Shown: positions 13,520 to 26,587 of the stretch, one piece after another | How positions within the stretch are numbered: the first letter of the stretch is position 1 | Layout: each line of letters starts with the position of its first letter | Source: Athripsodes cinereus | Taxonomy: Eukaryota > Arthropoda > Insecta > Trichoptera > Leptoceridae | DNA: 64,000 nucleotides | Direction: 5' to 3' | Assembly: GCA_947579605.1 (NCBI GenBank) | Contig: OX388318.1 | Coordinates: 4,154,001 to 4,218,000, forward strand | Program-made: the position numbers and the translations under genes | The notes under the pieces: model-generated | Told to the model about the DNA's origin: nothing | Databases searched by the model: none | What the model saw: the letters and a program-made list of their open reading frames with translations, nothing else

Positions 13520-13860
13520 TGGATGATTTGTAAAGCGCCGTTTTGTGAAAAAAATCCACCTCAAGGGCGCTCTTTGCTAACTAAGGTTGTGCCTGGATTA
13601 TTCCGTGAGATTTCTTAAATAGATAAGTCTTCAGTTGGTTCTTGAAACGAGATAAGACCTGCGTTTCTCTGATCATTTGTGGAAGCCTGTTCCAGACTAC
13701 AGGTGCAGATATTGCAAAAGCACGCTCCACGTACACTGGTTTCGATACAGTACTGGTCATCTCCAATTTAGTTGTAATATCTTGACAAGACATAAGTGTT
13801 CTCTGTCTATGACTTAACGCCTGTCTACCGCAGAGTTCCATGATATATTCTGGGGCCATA
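13495..13860 (-). pseudogene. 5'-truncated LINE: C-terminus of ORF2 (reverse transcriptase protein) plus 3' tail
   Basis: On the minus strand, 13859-13581 encodes 92 residues ending in a stop. The stretch ERAFAISAPVVWNRLP followed by IRE...LSRFKNQLKTYLF is the characteristic C-terminal end of CR1/L2/Jockey-type non-LTR reverse transcriptase proteins, where the usual form is RAFSVAGPRLWNSLP...FKxxLKTxLF. Upstream the match continues only in another frame, so the copy is frameshifted as well as truncated. After the stop the tail runs through GGCGCTTTACAAATCATCC into an (AAT)n run, the usual 3' microsatellite of this type. Catalytic RT residues are absent, so it cannot be functional. Confidence 0.75.
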
Positions 13861-14971
13861 TACCATATTATGCTTATATACCTGGAAAAGCCATAAAAGG
13901 GCTCCTACCATAATAAACAACGGAAAGTTGTTTAAACCTGCCACACAAAAGTTATTATGTACTGTATGGTAAATATTATGATTATACAATTGTAACATAC
14001 TCTTATAAATGCATATATTATCTACAACGAGAGACTCGGGGGAGATATGAAAGTACCTTTCTGAACCAACTCTCATTTAAGACTGATTGATATGATTTTG
14101 GTCGCAAAATTTGTTTGGTCGTAATACCAATTTTTCCTATGAATTTCTAGTCGGTTGATTGATACGTCCAACTTAGTCTTTAGCCGTATCTTTCATTCTT
14201 AGTAAACGCATTAACATACATTTGTTTATATGTATTCTGCAAATACAAACAACTTTTATACATGATAAATATTGAAACGACATTCTCATAAAGGAAGACA
14301 TGTCATGTGTTTTGTCAATATTAGTGTAAAATGATTTAGCGCGATGTACGATATATTAGCATAACCCACTGCCACATATATTCTAGTAGTTGGAGATTTG
14401 AGATATGTATGCTGATTTTAACATTTTTAGTGACATAGTATTACGTTAATTGACCAGGTAAGGTACACAACTTGTTTCCTATGTTGGTAACATATGTAGA
14501 TAGATGGATCTATGTAAGAGAGTATTGATGTTGTCTCTCCTAATATTACATTGATATGTCTTCTCATTCAGTTTGTTTTAGCAGATATTATATAGTTAGG
14601 TAGATATATACATAGTTATCTACTTTGTTATTGTTATGTCAGTTGATGCGTGTATCGAGAATTAGTATTATTATTGTTTGTTTTCTTTGTTTTAGTTTCG
14701 CTCTCAATATCGCAATCGGCAATATTATTATCTCATTCACATTAATATCCGTTGTATATAATGTGTATTTTATTTGCTTTAGATTCATAGTATGTGCGTC
14801 CTATAGACTACAGATGACATGAGTTTTATAGTTGAACAACATTCTTTCAGAATGTTATCGGCTGATAATAATGAAGTGTGTTTATTTTTGTCTCATAAAC
14901 CTATATTGCTTATTAATCCGGATCAATGAATTGTGGGAAGCGAGATGTAATGTGCAGAATCGTATTTCTAT
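13861..14971. other. AT-rich non-coding stretch
   Basis: The leftmost ~200 bases may still be LINE sequence in a shifted frame. Beyond that, no gene or element is supported up to the hAT MITE. Confidence 0.45.
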
Positions 14972-14979
14972 CTAAATAG

Positions 14980-15288
14980 TAGTGATGTAACGAATGTGTG
15001 ATTTTAGATATTCGCGAATTCGAATATTTGTTGAATATTGACTTGCTTAAATTTCTATTACTCAAACATTAAAATTTCCTCCCCCCCGTCGCCGAATTTT
15101 CAAAATGTTTTAGGAATTTAAAATATTTCAAAACTCCTCGGTTTTCTTAAAGAATATTTTCTTGAAGTACCTTTTTCTGCAATGTACCGGGTAAGTAACC
15201 CGTACTTTTACCGAATATTCGATACTTTATTATCAAAATAATATTCGCATATTTTTTGCGAATGCGAATATTCGTATCATCATCACTA
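14980..15288. mobile_element. hAT-type MITE with 8-bp target duplication CTAAATAG
   Basis: CTAAATAG occurs immediately before (14972-14979) and immediately after (15289-15296) the element. The left end is TAGTGATGTAACGAAT and the right end reads inwards as TAGTGATGATGATACGAAT. Eight-base duplications and a TAGTG-type start mark the hAT superfamily. The 309-bp interior is non-coding and dominated by the palindromic word CGAATATTCG and its variants, so the element could fold back on itself. Confidence 0.85.
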
Positions 15289-15296
15289 CTAAATAG

Positions 15297-17055
15297 TACA
15301 TACACGAATTCAGAGAAATTTTGCGGCGACCAATATCACTTCTAACATATTAAATCAGTAGGTAATTTGATTACAAAAAATAAGTTATTCTATCTTTATG
15401 TGTTTTGTTAGAACTAAAACATTGTATTTACACGGCCAAGATTTTTTTTATGTATATTTTGCAAATACAGTAATCATAACATAGTACACGCATTATCTTT
15501 TTTGTACAACTGCGTGTGGAATTATATTTCTCATGTTATTTTACATATGCCCGATGCCAACGTTTCCGCTGGCGTTGATTTACGACTCCACCACAATCTC
15601 ACTCCTTAGGACCGCAGCATCGGTTTGGAACAGTGTGTAATAATACTATTAGGAGGTATATGCCTCGATTATAATCTGGTGTTATAATAATGCCGTGTCA
15701 TCATTTTATCGTCAGCTGTTTTCCGCTTTGACAAAGAACAAGAAGAATCACTGTTTTTATCTCGCGTATTTTTTTAATTGCTCCTATATATCATCACTTT
15801 TCTCTCTTAATAGTTGTATTGGGTAAATAATTTAATATTAAATGTTATTTTGCTAAGAAGTGCGTTAGATATTTCAATTTCCCTCTGTGTCGTAGATTGT
15901 TCATTCATTAAGACGTTGTAGTTATATTGGGTATAGGTCGTTAATGTTGTAGTCGACGCGTAACATTTATTGTATTTTGTAAAACATTTCCTCGGTATAA
16001 ATTAACAAATTGTTTAAGCATATAAACTTTGTGTTGCTTGTTAAGTGTATTTAGTTTAAAAACAAGTTTAGTAATAATTGTAATTTTATACATTTACATA
16101 TATTGTTTTGTAAGAAATTCAGTTGTCGACTATAAAAACATCATCAAAAGATTGATAATGCATCACATCCATTAACGATCGTGGAAGTTTGTGCATCTAA
16201 TGATGTTTTTTCGTGACCCCTTTCTCTGTTGCACATTTTGTTCTAATTTCCCTTTCGTTACAATCATAATACCTGCGCTACAGTTACCTCACTTGAAATG
16301 CCAATGTCAATTGTCACATTACTCGGTAGTATTACAACCGCATACTTTGTTTAATACAATACGAAGTAGCGCGTAAGATATACGTAGATGCCATACATAA
16401 CGATGATATTATGAATATTTTACAGAAAGTATAAATTGAAAATGCAGCGGCGAGAGTGGTTCCGATGCATCTTTGCTAAACAAAGACAAGTACCGCCTCT
16501 ATATTAGGTATATTATTTTTACTGAAATTCTTTAAGAATGCACGTGCGATACAGAGTATAATAAACTCTCTATATTATAGCAACATTTCGTTTGCTCCCC
16601 TGTTTGCCACTTACCTGTATAATATAGCTTCACTTTACATTTGCTTGAGGATGAGAGCGAAAGCTTTCAGAAGCTGGCTCGTCAATAAATAATCACCAGT
16701 AGAAATACTAAATACTTTGTTTCATTTTAATTTAGAAAAAAAAAAAACATTGCGATATGAAAATGCCCTTGAATAGTTAGATTCACAATGTTGACTTTCA
16801 TATAGCACGTCTGAGTTAATGTGGCAATCAATTATATAGTAGGTACATATATTATTATCACAAATTTATGTCTTCGTTAGTCGACACTTTTACGCCTTAA
16901 GATTTCCACCGAGTCGCGATGCGTAATGGAACATGATTTTGTTTTGATTTTGTGTAATGGAACGTTTCCTCGCTACCGTAACACTTTGCTCATTACTACT
17001 CTTTGATCTCATGTCACTGTTAGGAATGGCTTTCAGGTTCTGCTTGTAAACTTAC
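15297..17055. other. AT-rich non-coding stretch
   Basis: It includes a modestly GC-rich patch at about 15545-15640 without a clean open frame. At 16640-16745, GAGAGCGAAAGCTTTCAG is followed by AATAAATAATC and then by an A-rich run, which could be the 3' end of an old retroelement. Nothing here is identified with confidence. Confidence 0.45.
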
Positions 17056-17229
17056 CTACTGACGGTCTGACCTATCACGATCAGCTCAGTATCATTTGGT
17101 ATTGTGTTTTGTTCATGATTCTTGTCAGTTGAATATATTTTTCCCTCTGATGTTTTTGCAAATAGTTGTATAACTTTCTGAAAATCATTAAATAAGACTT
17201 TTGTGATATTATTTCCTTCTCCGTCACTC
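17056..17229 (-). CDS. candidate internal coding exon of an unidentified minus-strand gene
   Basis: On the minus strand a pyrimidine tract ending CTCTCTTTCTGCAG precedes base 17229, and a consensus donor (AG followed by GTAAGTTT) follows base 17056. The 174-base block between them is open in one frame: it starts with one base of a split codon, has 57 full codons and ends with two bases of the next codon. The peptide has balanced, protein-like composition (for example NDFQKVIQLFAKTSEGKIY and NDTELIVIGQTV), unlike the Tyr/Ile/His-rich chance frames around it. I do not recognise the family. No neighbouring exon has been identified, so it may be an isolated remnant, a retained exon of an unknown gene on the opposite strand, or chance. 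Confidence 0.35.
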
Positions 17230-20200
17230 CTGCAGAAAGAGAGATATGTTGCGTATTTTGTTATTGAAAGCATTATAACTTCTAAAGTTGGATAATAAAT
17301 CAGATTATAAACATTTCTATCCTGTTATTTCCTTCACGAACTTTCTTCTTTGGAATACAGTTCGGCGTGGGAGGGCATCGGTCTTAATCAATCACTGTTT
17401 GATTTATCGTCTTTTTTTCTTGTATTATAACTACACTATCTACTGATATCTCCTCAAAACATTACATTGAACAGGTGGTGCTTTGTTTAGATGACCTTGT
17501 TATATCTCTCGATAATTCTAACAAGTTTATAATATCTCGTATTAGATACTTTTGTCTTGTATAGCGTTGTTCTATGATATATGATTATATACGTACTTAT
17601 TAATGTATTATTGAACAAATCTTATGTTTTATACGACGAGTTTGTTATGAATGGAACAAGATTTTGGGTACCAAATTGTTTTTATTTTTTGATCCAAATC
17701 TGTTACTGATTTTAAGTTTAAAAGAAGAACCTACCACCACAAATTCTCGTGTGAAGATATTAATTATCTGATGTTAATACTTTTTATTTCAAATCATTCA
17801 TTTTATCAACAACGTAGAATTCTGTGAAATTATGTTGTTCGTTTCAATGCATTTTTTTTTATTGTAGTGGAAATGTTGTTCTTCAAGGAAAAAATAATTC
17901 AATAAAGTATATATATCTACATAATATTGTATTCTATCGAATTTAGTAATGCGGCATTTCATTCTGAGAAATACATTCGATACTTGATGTTTTCCGACAG
18001 ACTGTGATTGAACAATGTTAGAACAAACACCAAGTTGTTACAACAGTATTTTTGTAAGTGTACCAAGATTTTGCCTACCAATAAGTTCACAGTGAGATGA
18101 GATTGTTCATTGTTTTACTATTTACGCCCGACGGCAGATTCGTGTCTTGGCATCAACTTAACATTACATATTACCAATTACTACAAGATTTTGCCCTACG
18201 GAATATAATTGTTACACTAATATACCAGCGCACCGGTGGGAAAATTTTGTATTCACTATCAATCTAATAAATAAAATTGGTCGTTTACTTGTTGCGCAAC
18301 ACGAGCAGTGATTACAAATAACCCCAATATAAACAGGCTAAATCACACAAATAAGTTTTGTCCGCTATCTGCTATTGTTTCCGTGATAGCAAATACTTGT
18401 AAGGAAACCATATTTGGTTTGAAATAATCTATATTGAATATAGCTACTGCTTTTCTATTATCCAAATTATTTTGCATTAAACGCATTTTATCGTTACCTA
18501 CCATGAAAAAAAGTATTTGATATAAAGAAATAAAAGTTGATGACGTTCTCTATATATATACCAGTGTAGGTACTGTATGAACGTATCATGAAGAAGGAAT
18601 GAGCCTTGAAATAATATCCAGCACGCGTTGCCCTTAATCCACCGTGTATGGCCATTTCATTTTACAACTGTTGTAAATGGACTTATAAGGCAAGAAACAA
18701 GATCGTTATAACTTGAAGCAGTAATAATATGTCAATAATTGAACTACGTTTATGGTCAAAGTATTAATAGGAACGCCACAGTATATACAGATCTGTTATA
18801 ATATTATGTACCTACCCAATATAGAGTATGTCGGTGATATTTCAATTTAGGTACATACCTACATAATGTGTAGTTTTCTATTATTTGATATGGCAGTGTA
18901 TCGTATTGGAAGTGTGTGTAAGCGTAAATGTTATTAAATTGGTAATAAAATATATGTAGATACATTGTGATTTGACCCAAATTCCAAAATATTAGATAAC
19001 GTATTGAAACCTGCCGTATGCCTGGTAGTAGGTAATTTCTTAATTTTTCTTAGGTTCAATAGTATTGTCGTTTAAACTTATATTTTATTTGTAGGTACCT
19101 ACCTTATAGGTAATGATTGTTAAGGATTTCTCTTTTATTTTATTTGGCTATATTATATGATACATAAAAGTGTATTCATTTGGTAATGATCAGGATCTGT
19201 ATATATCATTATGATTCGATTTTCATAATTTTTTTATATCTCGTCACGCGATGAAATTACAAATGAACTTTTATTTACCTAATATTTGTTTTGTTACAAG
19301 TGCCTTGTAACAGAAAGCCATTGTGTAACAGCTTCAGTTACATTTTTATATATCTACTTGATATTATTTGTACCATAGTACGAGGTTTATGTAGGTATAA
19401 TATTAAATATAGATTAGGTACGTACCACATTACTATTTTTACTAGTAGGTACAAATGTTAATGTTTCCTAAGTAACCAACATGGTTACTAGTTACATTAA
19501 TGTTTTATAATATTAATATTGATTAAAGTATGAAGGTTAGCGTTCTATTGATAAGGAATCGAGTCGAGGCTTTCGAGGAGCATAAAAATAGGATTTACAC
19601 AATAGGTACCTACGTTATATTGGAGCATGAAAAACTACCACTGAGTACAAACATGTTGATATTTGACAGTACATAATATTACATACATAATATGTATTAC
19701 TATTTCTGTGGCTGACTTAGCTGCTTCTACCCTACCTAGTATCTGCGTCTATTTTGGGAAATTATTAATATTTACGATGGATGTTTCTATGTATAGATAG
19801 ATAACACCTGAATCGTGGATTGAACGGATAGTTTATCATTGAAAATTTTTCTTTATTCAGTGAAACAACTTACAAAAACAATATGATGTTTTTATTTAAC
19901 CTGATTATAGAGACAGACTGGTAATATTATTTACAATAATTTACAATAATATTACCAGTCTGTTCTTGTGATAGTGAACCTTCTTTACAATAATTAATGT
20001 AATGTAAATGACAATAAAGTTGATAGTGTCCGTCTTCATAAAGTTGTACATTTTGCGGTCGCATACTACAATTGATTGATATGGAAGGTATTTGTTTTCA
20101 TCTTTGTTGAGTGTACATCGTATCGATTGCAGTTATCGGACTTGTTTGATTCATATACACACTGGATATTCCGTATTGGATGTATGCCAACAATCCTGAT

Positions 20201-20812
20201 ATGACACGCTTTTTGTTCAACTGTTACTGAAGCGCTCGTGGCCGGGGGATACGCCTCCCTCCACTTATGTGGAAATATGTAGGTCGTCCAGAGGATAATC
20301 TCGTTTTGAAAATAATGAAAGTCATTCTATGAAGCATGAATGAGTACCACTGAAGGCGGACGTGGCGTGAATATTGTATGAATAAAGAATGAACAAATGT
20401 GTATTACAATAACTAGGAATAAATTAGATTTTGAGGGTTCGTTTTGGTATTTCCTATAAACTAAAATAAATAAATACAACCTTTTTGTAATATGCCATTA
20501 TAATAGTTTGATAACTTTGTTAATAATTTTGTTATCAATATTTGTGTTAAATAGTTTTCCATCGGTCATTGTCCTTGATAACGTTAAAACAAGTGAAATA
20601 ATGATATTTGAATAATTTAAGTGTTTATATTTTCTATTGTTTAAATTGTTGGGATTTTTTTACTATTTATATAATTTTTATGAATCAAGTGGCAACCTGT
20701 GTTTAAAATAGTTGTATAATAATAATACGAACAAACACTAACGTTGTGGATTGTTTTCTACTAAGTTTAAGAGATAACGTTCTTCAGTGTACAAATTATA
20801 AAATATATCATG
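17230..20812. other. AT-rich non-coding stretch with one perfect hairpin
   Basis: No gene is supported. The only structured item is the inverted repeat at 19913-19963. Several GTAGGTAC/GTACCTAC words are scattered through 18800-19700. Confidence 0.5.
19913..19963. repeat. perfect 19-bp inverted repeat (hairpin)
   Basis: ACAGACTGGTAATATTATT at 19913-19931 is the exact reverse complement of AATAATATTACCAGTCTGT at 19945-19963, with a 13-base spacer made of a TTACAATAAT direct repeat. It could be a small foldback insertion or a transcribed hairpin. No target duplication is evident. Confidence 0.85.
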
Positions 20813-21200
20813 CATAAGCGGACGGTTAGCGGCATTTGAAATGTGGTGCTATAGACGCATGCTGAAGATTCATTGGTCGGAACACGTCGAAAACGAAGAA
20901 GTGTTAACCAGGGTTGGCGAAAAAAGGCAACTCCTCAAAAGAATCAGCCAACAACGAGCTAACTGGATTGGCCACAACATCAGGCACCCAGGACTGCTCA
21001 TCGCAATCGCAGAAGGCAGGACCGAAGGCACAAATGGCAGAGGCCGACCGAGAGACGCCTATATGGACCAACTGAAGAGGGACATGAGCTGTGGCTCATA
21101 CATGGAGTTTAAGAGACTGGCTGAGAATAGGGAGGAGTGGAGAAGAAAGTCCAAACTCGTTGCAGACCAATCCAATGGATTATATATACTGACTGCAACA
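20813..21200 (+). pseudogene. 5'-truncated non-LTR retrotransposon: C-terminus of endonuclease/reverse transcriptase ORF2
   Basis: An open frame encodes AFEMWCYRRMLKIHW, then RANWIGHNIRH, GRGRPRDAYMDQLKRDMSCG and LAENREEWRRKSKLVADQSN. This is the well-known C-terminal segment of insect endonuclease-reverse transcriptase ORF2 proteins, where EMWCYRRMLKIPWT, RRGNWLGH and GRGRPR are typical. The RT core and endonuclease are missing through 5' truncation at about 20813. Two shorter copies (30877-30965 plus, 42178-42297 minus) show that the natural reading frame ends ...ADQSNGL-stop before a CTCATTATATATA tail. Here the TAA is lost and the frame runs on into flanking DNA to 21227. Confidence 0.85.
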
Positions 21201-21227
21201 CAATGTTGTCAATACAAGTGGATTTAA

Positions 21228-23906
21228 TGGAGTTTTGTTTACAGTCAATATTGACACGCATATTATCAACTGTTGATAGTTTAGTATGAGAATGCTGATC
21301 TTGTTTTCGCTGCGGTGTCCAATAAAATTATTTATTATGCATTAAATTTTATTACCTAATTAAAGTGGAATATGACTTAATAGCTTTTATCCTCTATGTA
21401 ACAAAGTGTTTGTAATGTATAATTTAATGCTTTAGTTATTAGATTTGTGTAAGAAACGTGGTCACGCATAAGGTGATTGTAATCAAATATACCTGCCGGA
21501 GAACAAGGTGATTTATTTTATTTGTATTAAATAATGTTTAATTGAAATATGCATCCGACTACTATAGATCTACGCACACATATTTGCGTGGGATGATTCT
21601 AATGTAGATCAAACAATATTCAGATTATCTCGGTAGTGTGTAGGTTAGATAAATATTATGGTCTAGTTAATAATATTATTGTGTAACTGTCCTGCCGCCT
21701 TATTATTCTCGTTCACTGTGTCGCGTAGAATGGGAGCAATCATATAAATTTGCATGTGATTTATTAGTTTATTTGAATTTTCAAACGAGATCATAAAACG
21801 AGGTGTAAATGTCTAGTTTTGTGGCATTTCTGGTTTTCAGTAGTAGTAGGAGTGCGTGCATCTCGTCTATTTTGTTTGAAAAGGCATTCATACGTTGTAA
21901 TATCTTGTTTCTATTGTATAATACTTATTGCGTTGTAATTTTATGTTATAGTTTATCAGTTTCTTTATTTTCTTATTATTTCGATTGCTGCATTGTGCAG
22001 AATGAATCATAATAAGCAAATACGTGGTTTGCACACTCATCCGACGTTATTATTGTGGGATGTGACCGTGTCCCGTATATTCAGCCCCCATTCATATAAT
22101 ACATTGCGGAGATGTGTGTTAGTTGTAACTAGAAAACGGTATAACACCCACCATCTATCCGGAGTCGCGTGGTTAGGCGTAGCGTAATGCGAAATAGCGG
22201 CAGAATCAACGCGAGGATTCACCATACGTACAGAGAACCTACTAGGTAGATACCTACGTCACTCGATGACTATAACAAACAATACCTGTGTGTAATGTAA
22301 AGCACTCTGGCAACTGGCACTCGTATCATCAGCATCACTCAGTACCTATGTAAAGTGCACATCACATCTTTATGAATACGATCGTCTTCGCGGTTCATTC
22401 ACCGCTTTTATTTCCCACGTTTCAATGCCACTTGAAGAACATAACTAATCATCATTATTACGTAGGCATGAATTATTTTTCTCGAATGGTGTGATATGCT
22501 TTTTGCTCGTGATTATCGTTGGTATGTATTGATAAATTTCTAGAAATTCAGTTGTTTTGTATTGGTCTATGTTACTTTTTCAAGTGATAGGTACACTTAG
22601 TATAGATCTTGGATCTAAAAGATTTCGATATATCTATTTATTTATTCCTTACTTTACATTGATAATAATATTTATATTAAATACAATCAATATACTGAAG
22701 ACGAGTTGCGTTAAAAAAATTGTGAAGATGTCTACTCTCAAAATAATTGTGAAAAGAACAAAAATTCTATAATTATTATTTAGTGTATAGCACATAGCGA
22801 ATATCGAATGGAATATTTGTTAATATGCCCAACAGAATTATTTCCCACAAAGTAATGTTCATGATTATACGTATAAAAAGTTGTTTACGAAGAGTGAAAC
22901 AGAATAATCCTCTGAGAAGTACTTCTCATAATGAAGTGGACACGAGATCTAGATTCGGCTTAACTGTAGCGTCTGTAATAATCTCGCCGAGATGACGATA
23001 TCGGTGTCCAAAAGTAGCAAAAGTACCTGTTGTCGTAGAGTAGGGTAGGGTATAGAAAAGGTTAATCTCCAGTGTCTCTACACTGATCTCTATTATTATT
23101 TACTACTGGATTTTCTTACGCATTCCGTTCTGGCTCATGTGTAATCCGATGCCTAATAAATACATTCATACATAGCTACAACACTACGTTGTACGTTCAT
23201 GTCTATTGGAAAGTATTTTTTTAATCAAATCGTCGTGTATAATATGTAATAAATAGTGATACTATGTGTATATCGGACCAGGTAGTATGTGGAACATTAA
23301 CTACCAACATGGTATTGATGTGGGAAGAAGTTGACAGATATTCGATTCTGTGATAGTACCTACTTGTAGAGAAGTATTATTAAAATATTACTATCTGGGT
23401 ATGTTATGTTTCTTACTGGATAATAAAATAAATTTCTTGCGGCCGATTGTTTTATTGTTCAGGACTAGAATTAAATACACATATGTCTGTATCTTGACAG
23501 TCGCCATGTATTGTTCTGGTCGATTGATAAAAACCAGACTGGATTTTATATGGAGTACCTCGATATAACACATAATATAGTCTTTATTATGTACTGCAAC
23601 TATTGTATGTGGAATTGTCACGTACAGTGTAATATGAAATCTCAAAAAACAATGATTTGCAATTTTGATACATTCTTCCATCTTACCTAATTGTAATGTT
23701 AATTACATATATAATGCTACAACGATAGTGGCTAAACTTATTTTGATTATAAAGTGAGGAGAGTATTTGCATAAATCATATGATATTATCGTAATCTAAT
23801 GTAGGTAATTATGCGAAGTGATGAGATAGCCGGGTACTCGCATAAGTATATAATATAATATGTTATATCATCATCTAGTTAGCTAACTTGCGTATGCGCA
23901 TCTAAA
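21228..23906. other. AT-rich non-coding stretch
   Basis: A moderately GC-rich patch at about 22120-22225 has overlapping short frames on both strands but nothing recognisable. No gene or paired inverted repeat is supported. Confidence 0.5.
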
Positions 23907-24377
23907 GGGTCGTTCACATACGTTCACTTTCAGTGATCACTCCGGATGATCCTCCAAGATGAACAAATGTGAACAGGCGTTTCATCAATAGTGATCACTA
24001 GCGATGACGGAGGAAAGAGATTACCACTCGTCATAATTTTGATGAAAGGTCCTTTCACTGAAACGACCATAAACAAGTTTCATCTTATTATTTGTTTTAT
24101 TCTCTATGAATTTGTATCGAATGTCAGAATCATGTACAAAATTATTATGCAGTCGAGAGCTATATTAATTTATTTTAAGTGTTATTTTTCATTTTTGAAT
24201 TTGTTTGATTATTTTTATAAGAAAATACGTCAAACTACATACAACATGAGTGAGAAAGTAGACATGGCAGTGAAAGCATAGGATGAACAAATGTGAACAG
24301 ACGTGTTCACTTTCGATGAACAGCTTTGACCCTGACACTCTGGATGATCATCCAAAGTGAAGCAATGTGAATGCTAC
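23907..24377. mobile_element. probable MITE built from GTTCAC/GTGAAC words
   Basis: The left end (GGGTCGTTCACATACGTTCA) and the reverse complement of the right end (GCATTCACATTGCTTCACTT) share TTCACAT...TTCACTTT over about 25 bases with mismatches. GATGAACAAATGTGAACAG is repeated near each end (23959 and 24283). GTTCAC or GTGAAC appears at least seven times. There is no coding sequence of its own. Target duplication is unclear (TAA on the left, TTAA slightly outside on the right), so the superfamily is not assigned. Confidence 0.5.
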
Positions 24378-24847
24378 TTAAGAGTATTCCTGTCGCACTT
24401 TGTGATGAGTGGCGTTAATAATCTGTCATCATTATGCTAATGGCAGGAGATTTTCTTATTTATCGTCCACTATTTAGTTCACACGTGCTTAATGTATCCG
24501 TGATTTATAATCATGCTTATCTAAAATAAACCATCGACCATCTATTACCCTCCTGGCTGCACACCACATCTTGCGAGGAAATATCTCGTCAATAATTTGT
24601 CATGCTTATGTTATCATACCGCTTGTTTTTCATGTACTCGTTTCACGAGTGTTACACTTGTGGTATCGATGATTGTTTACAGAGTGTCTGCTTCCTTGAT
24701 CTAATTCTGTAACTTCCTACAATTTTCAGAGAAAGGTATTATACCTACACTTAACAAAATACCGTTCTTGTTAGTATTAATTTAGTCATCGTGTCGGTGT
24801 TTAGGTAGTAGAATTCCATAAGGAAATAAAAAAAATCACTATATATA

Positions 24848-24932
24848 TTTTTATTGAGAGATGTCTTTCGTCTTATAAGGACATTGACAATGTCCTTGTG
24901 TCTAAAACAAAAGACATCTCTCTCAATAAAAA
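24848..24932. repeat. long near-perfect hairpin of about 85 bases
   Basis: TTTTTATTGAGAGATGTCTT at 24848 pairs with AAGACATCTCTCTCAATAAAAA ending at 24932. Near the centre, AAGGACATTG pairs with CAATGTCCTT. The arms differ by small bulges. Length and shape resemble a microRNA precursor or the core of a small foldback transposon. No known mature microRNA is recognised. Confidence 0.75.
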
Positions 24933-25305
24933 ACATACATTGTAAAAAACATTTATTTTTTAATTTTATTAGTTGAGTAGGTATCCGTGCACATATGTAT
25001 TTTATGGATATCCACTTAGAAAACGAGGTGATAATAATAAAGCAACATTTATTATAGTTCTTCGTCCTACGTTCCTTCATCGCACTCATCCATGATTATT
25101 AATATTAGTGTTTACGTTAAAAAAATATCTCGATGTGTACCTAACTTCGATAAATTATTATTTTTATCAACTCTGTGACCTTGTAGACTACTGCGTGTAT
25201 TTCACATCCTCCTACGCCGAATGCGGCGAGTCAATGAGTCCTTTGACATAGTAACCCAGTGCTCCTGTCTACGTAAAGCTGGATATATTGGAAAAATACG
25301 CACAG

Positions 25306-25326
25306 CACACACACACACACACACAC
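25306..25326. repeat. (AC)n microsatellite
   Basis: About ten uninterrupted CA units. Confidence 0.85.
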
Positions 25327-26587
25327 CTCAAGTAGATTATTCAGTGATAATGTTTTATATTCCCAAGTCAGGTTTTATATTCCCACATGTGAGGCATTGC
25401 CGATATTGTGTGTAGTGACGTGGGCGTACTACTACATACAAACATTTAATAATAATAATAACGTTTCATTTGTTAATCATCATAATTATTATTCAAACCC
25501 CATATTATTATAATCATATTCACCTGGTTAGTTCGTCGTTTGTTCATAAATAATTGTATCTCTTAATGCAATGCTCAATTTCAATTTTAGTATTAGTACT
25601 TATCAGATATTCTACTATAAAATTATGCATTTGTAAACGATTGATTTTATGACGATATTTAACATTCAACTGATATGATTTATTCTTCGAAGTATATAAT
25701 GATTACCAATGAAATTCGTATTCAGTTTCAACGCTCAAAAACTGTGATGGATCAATGGATATCTTATTCTGTTCCGGGGTTTCAGGGGAGTAGAATATTT
25801 GCCCCACTTGAATGTCGCTCAGTTCAGGCATTAGTATTATGATAATACTGTATAGGAATGAAACAAAGACGCTGTGATAATTATTTAGTTATTCGCTTTA
25901 GCTCATTACTTGATATTCTTCATCCACTTTGTATAATGAATGCCAGACTTAACTAAATTATATAGTAGGTATATCTAATCATTATTAACTTAATAATGTT
26001 GATTGTGTTATATTATTAAGTTCTATGTAATGTATATGTAGATGTGTAGTGAAATTAACCCAGTTGGATATTATTTTGTACCCCCACCCTCATTCTTTCT
26101 GAATCGCTTTCATAAATTTAATTTCCCTTATAATATTATCTGCATGTTCCCTCTCCCTCATCTCCATGGCTTCATTATCACTCTCTCACATACTATTAGT
26201 GTCGCTCTGACCCCGATGCTGAAAGTTGTTCATATTGAAAATTTCAGATGTGTCTCGGTGATTTAATTATTTTTCATTCCACCGCCCTTGGAAAATGTTT
26301 TTATGCGATATGATTATGACACAGACAGAATTGACATTGACAAATGAATCACAATTTCGTCAACGAGTTCACTAATTAATCGGAAGTGTCAAATTGGTAT
26401 TTTTGAATTCTCGTAATATTTTTATTTTCACCGCATTCATCGTTGATGAGCTATTTCTACCCGTAGTGTTTTATTTAGCTTTAACGGTAGGTAGGTACTC
26501 CCATCACTCACCTATGTTAATTCATTTATTTTCTAATGACACCAAAGGCATATAAAATATATTACTACACCATCAATATAAAGTAGA

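Larger units (their letters stand above)
24378..26587. other. AT-rich non-coding stretch with one long hairpin
   Basis: It holds the hairpin at 24848-24932 and an (AC)n run at 25306-25326. No gene is supported. Confidence 0.5.
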
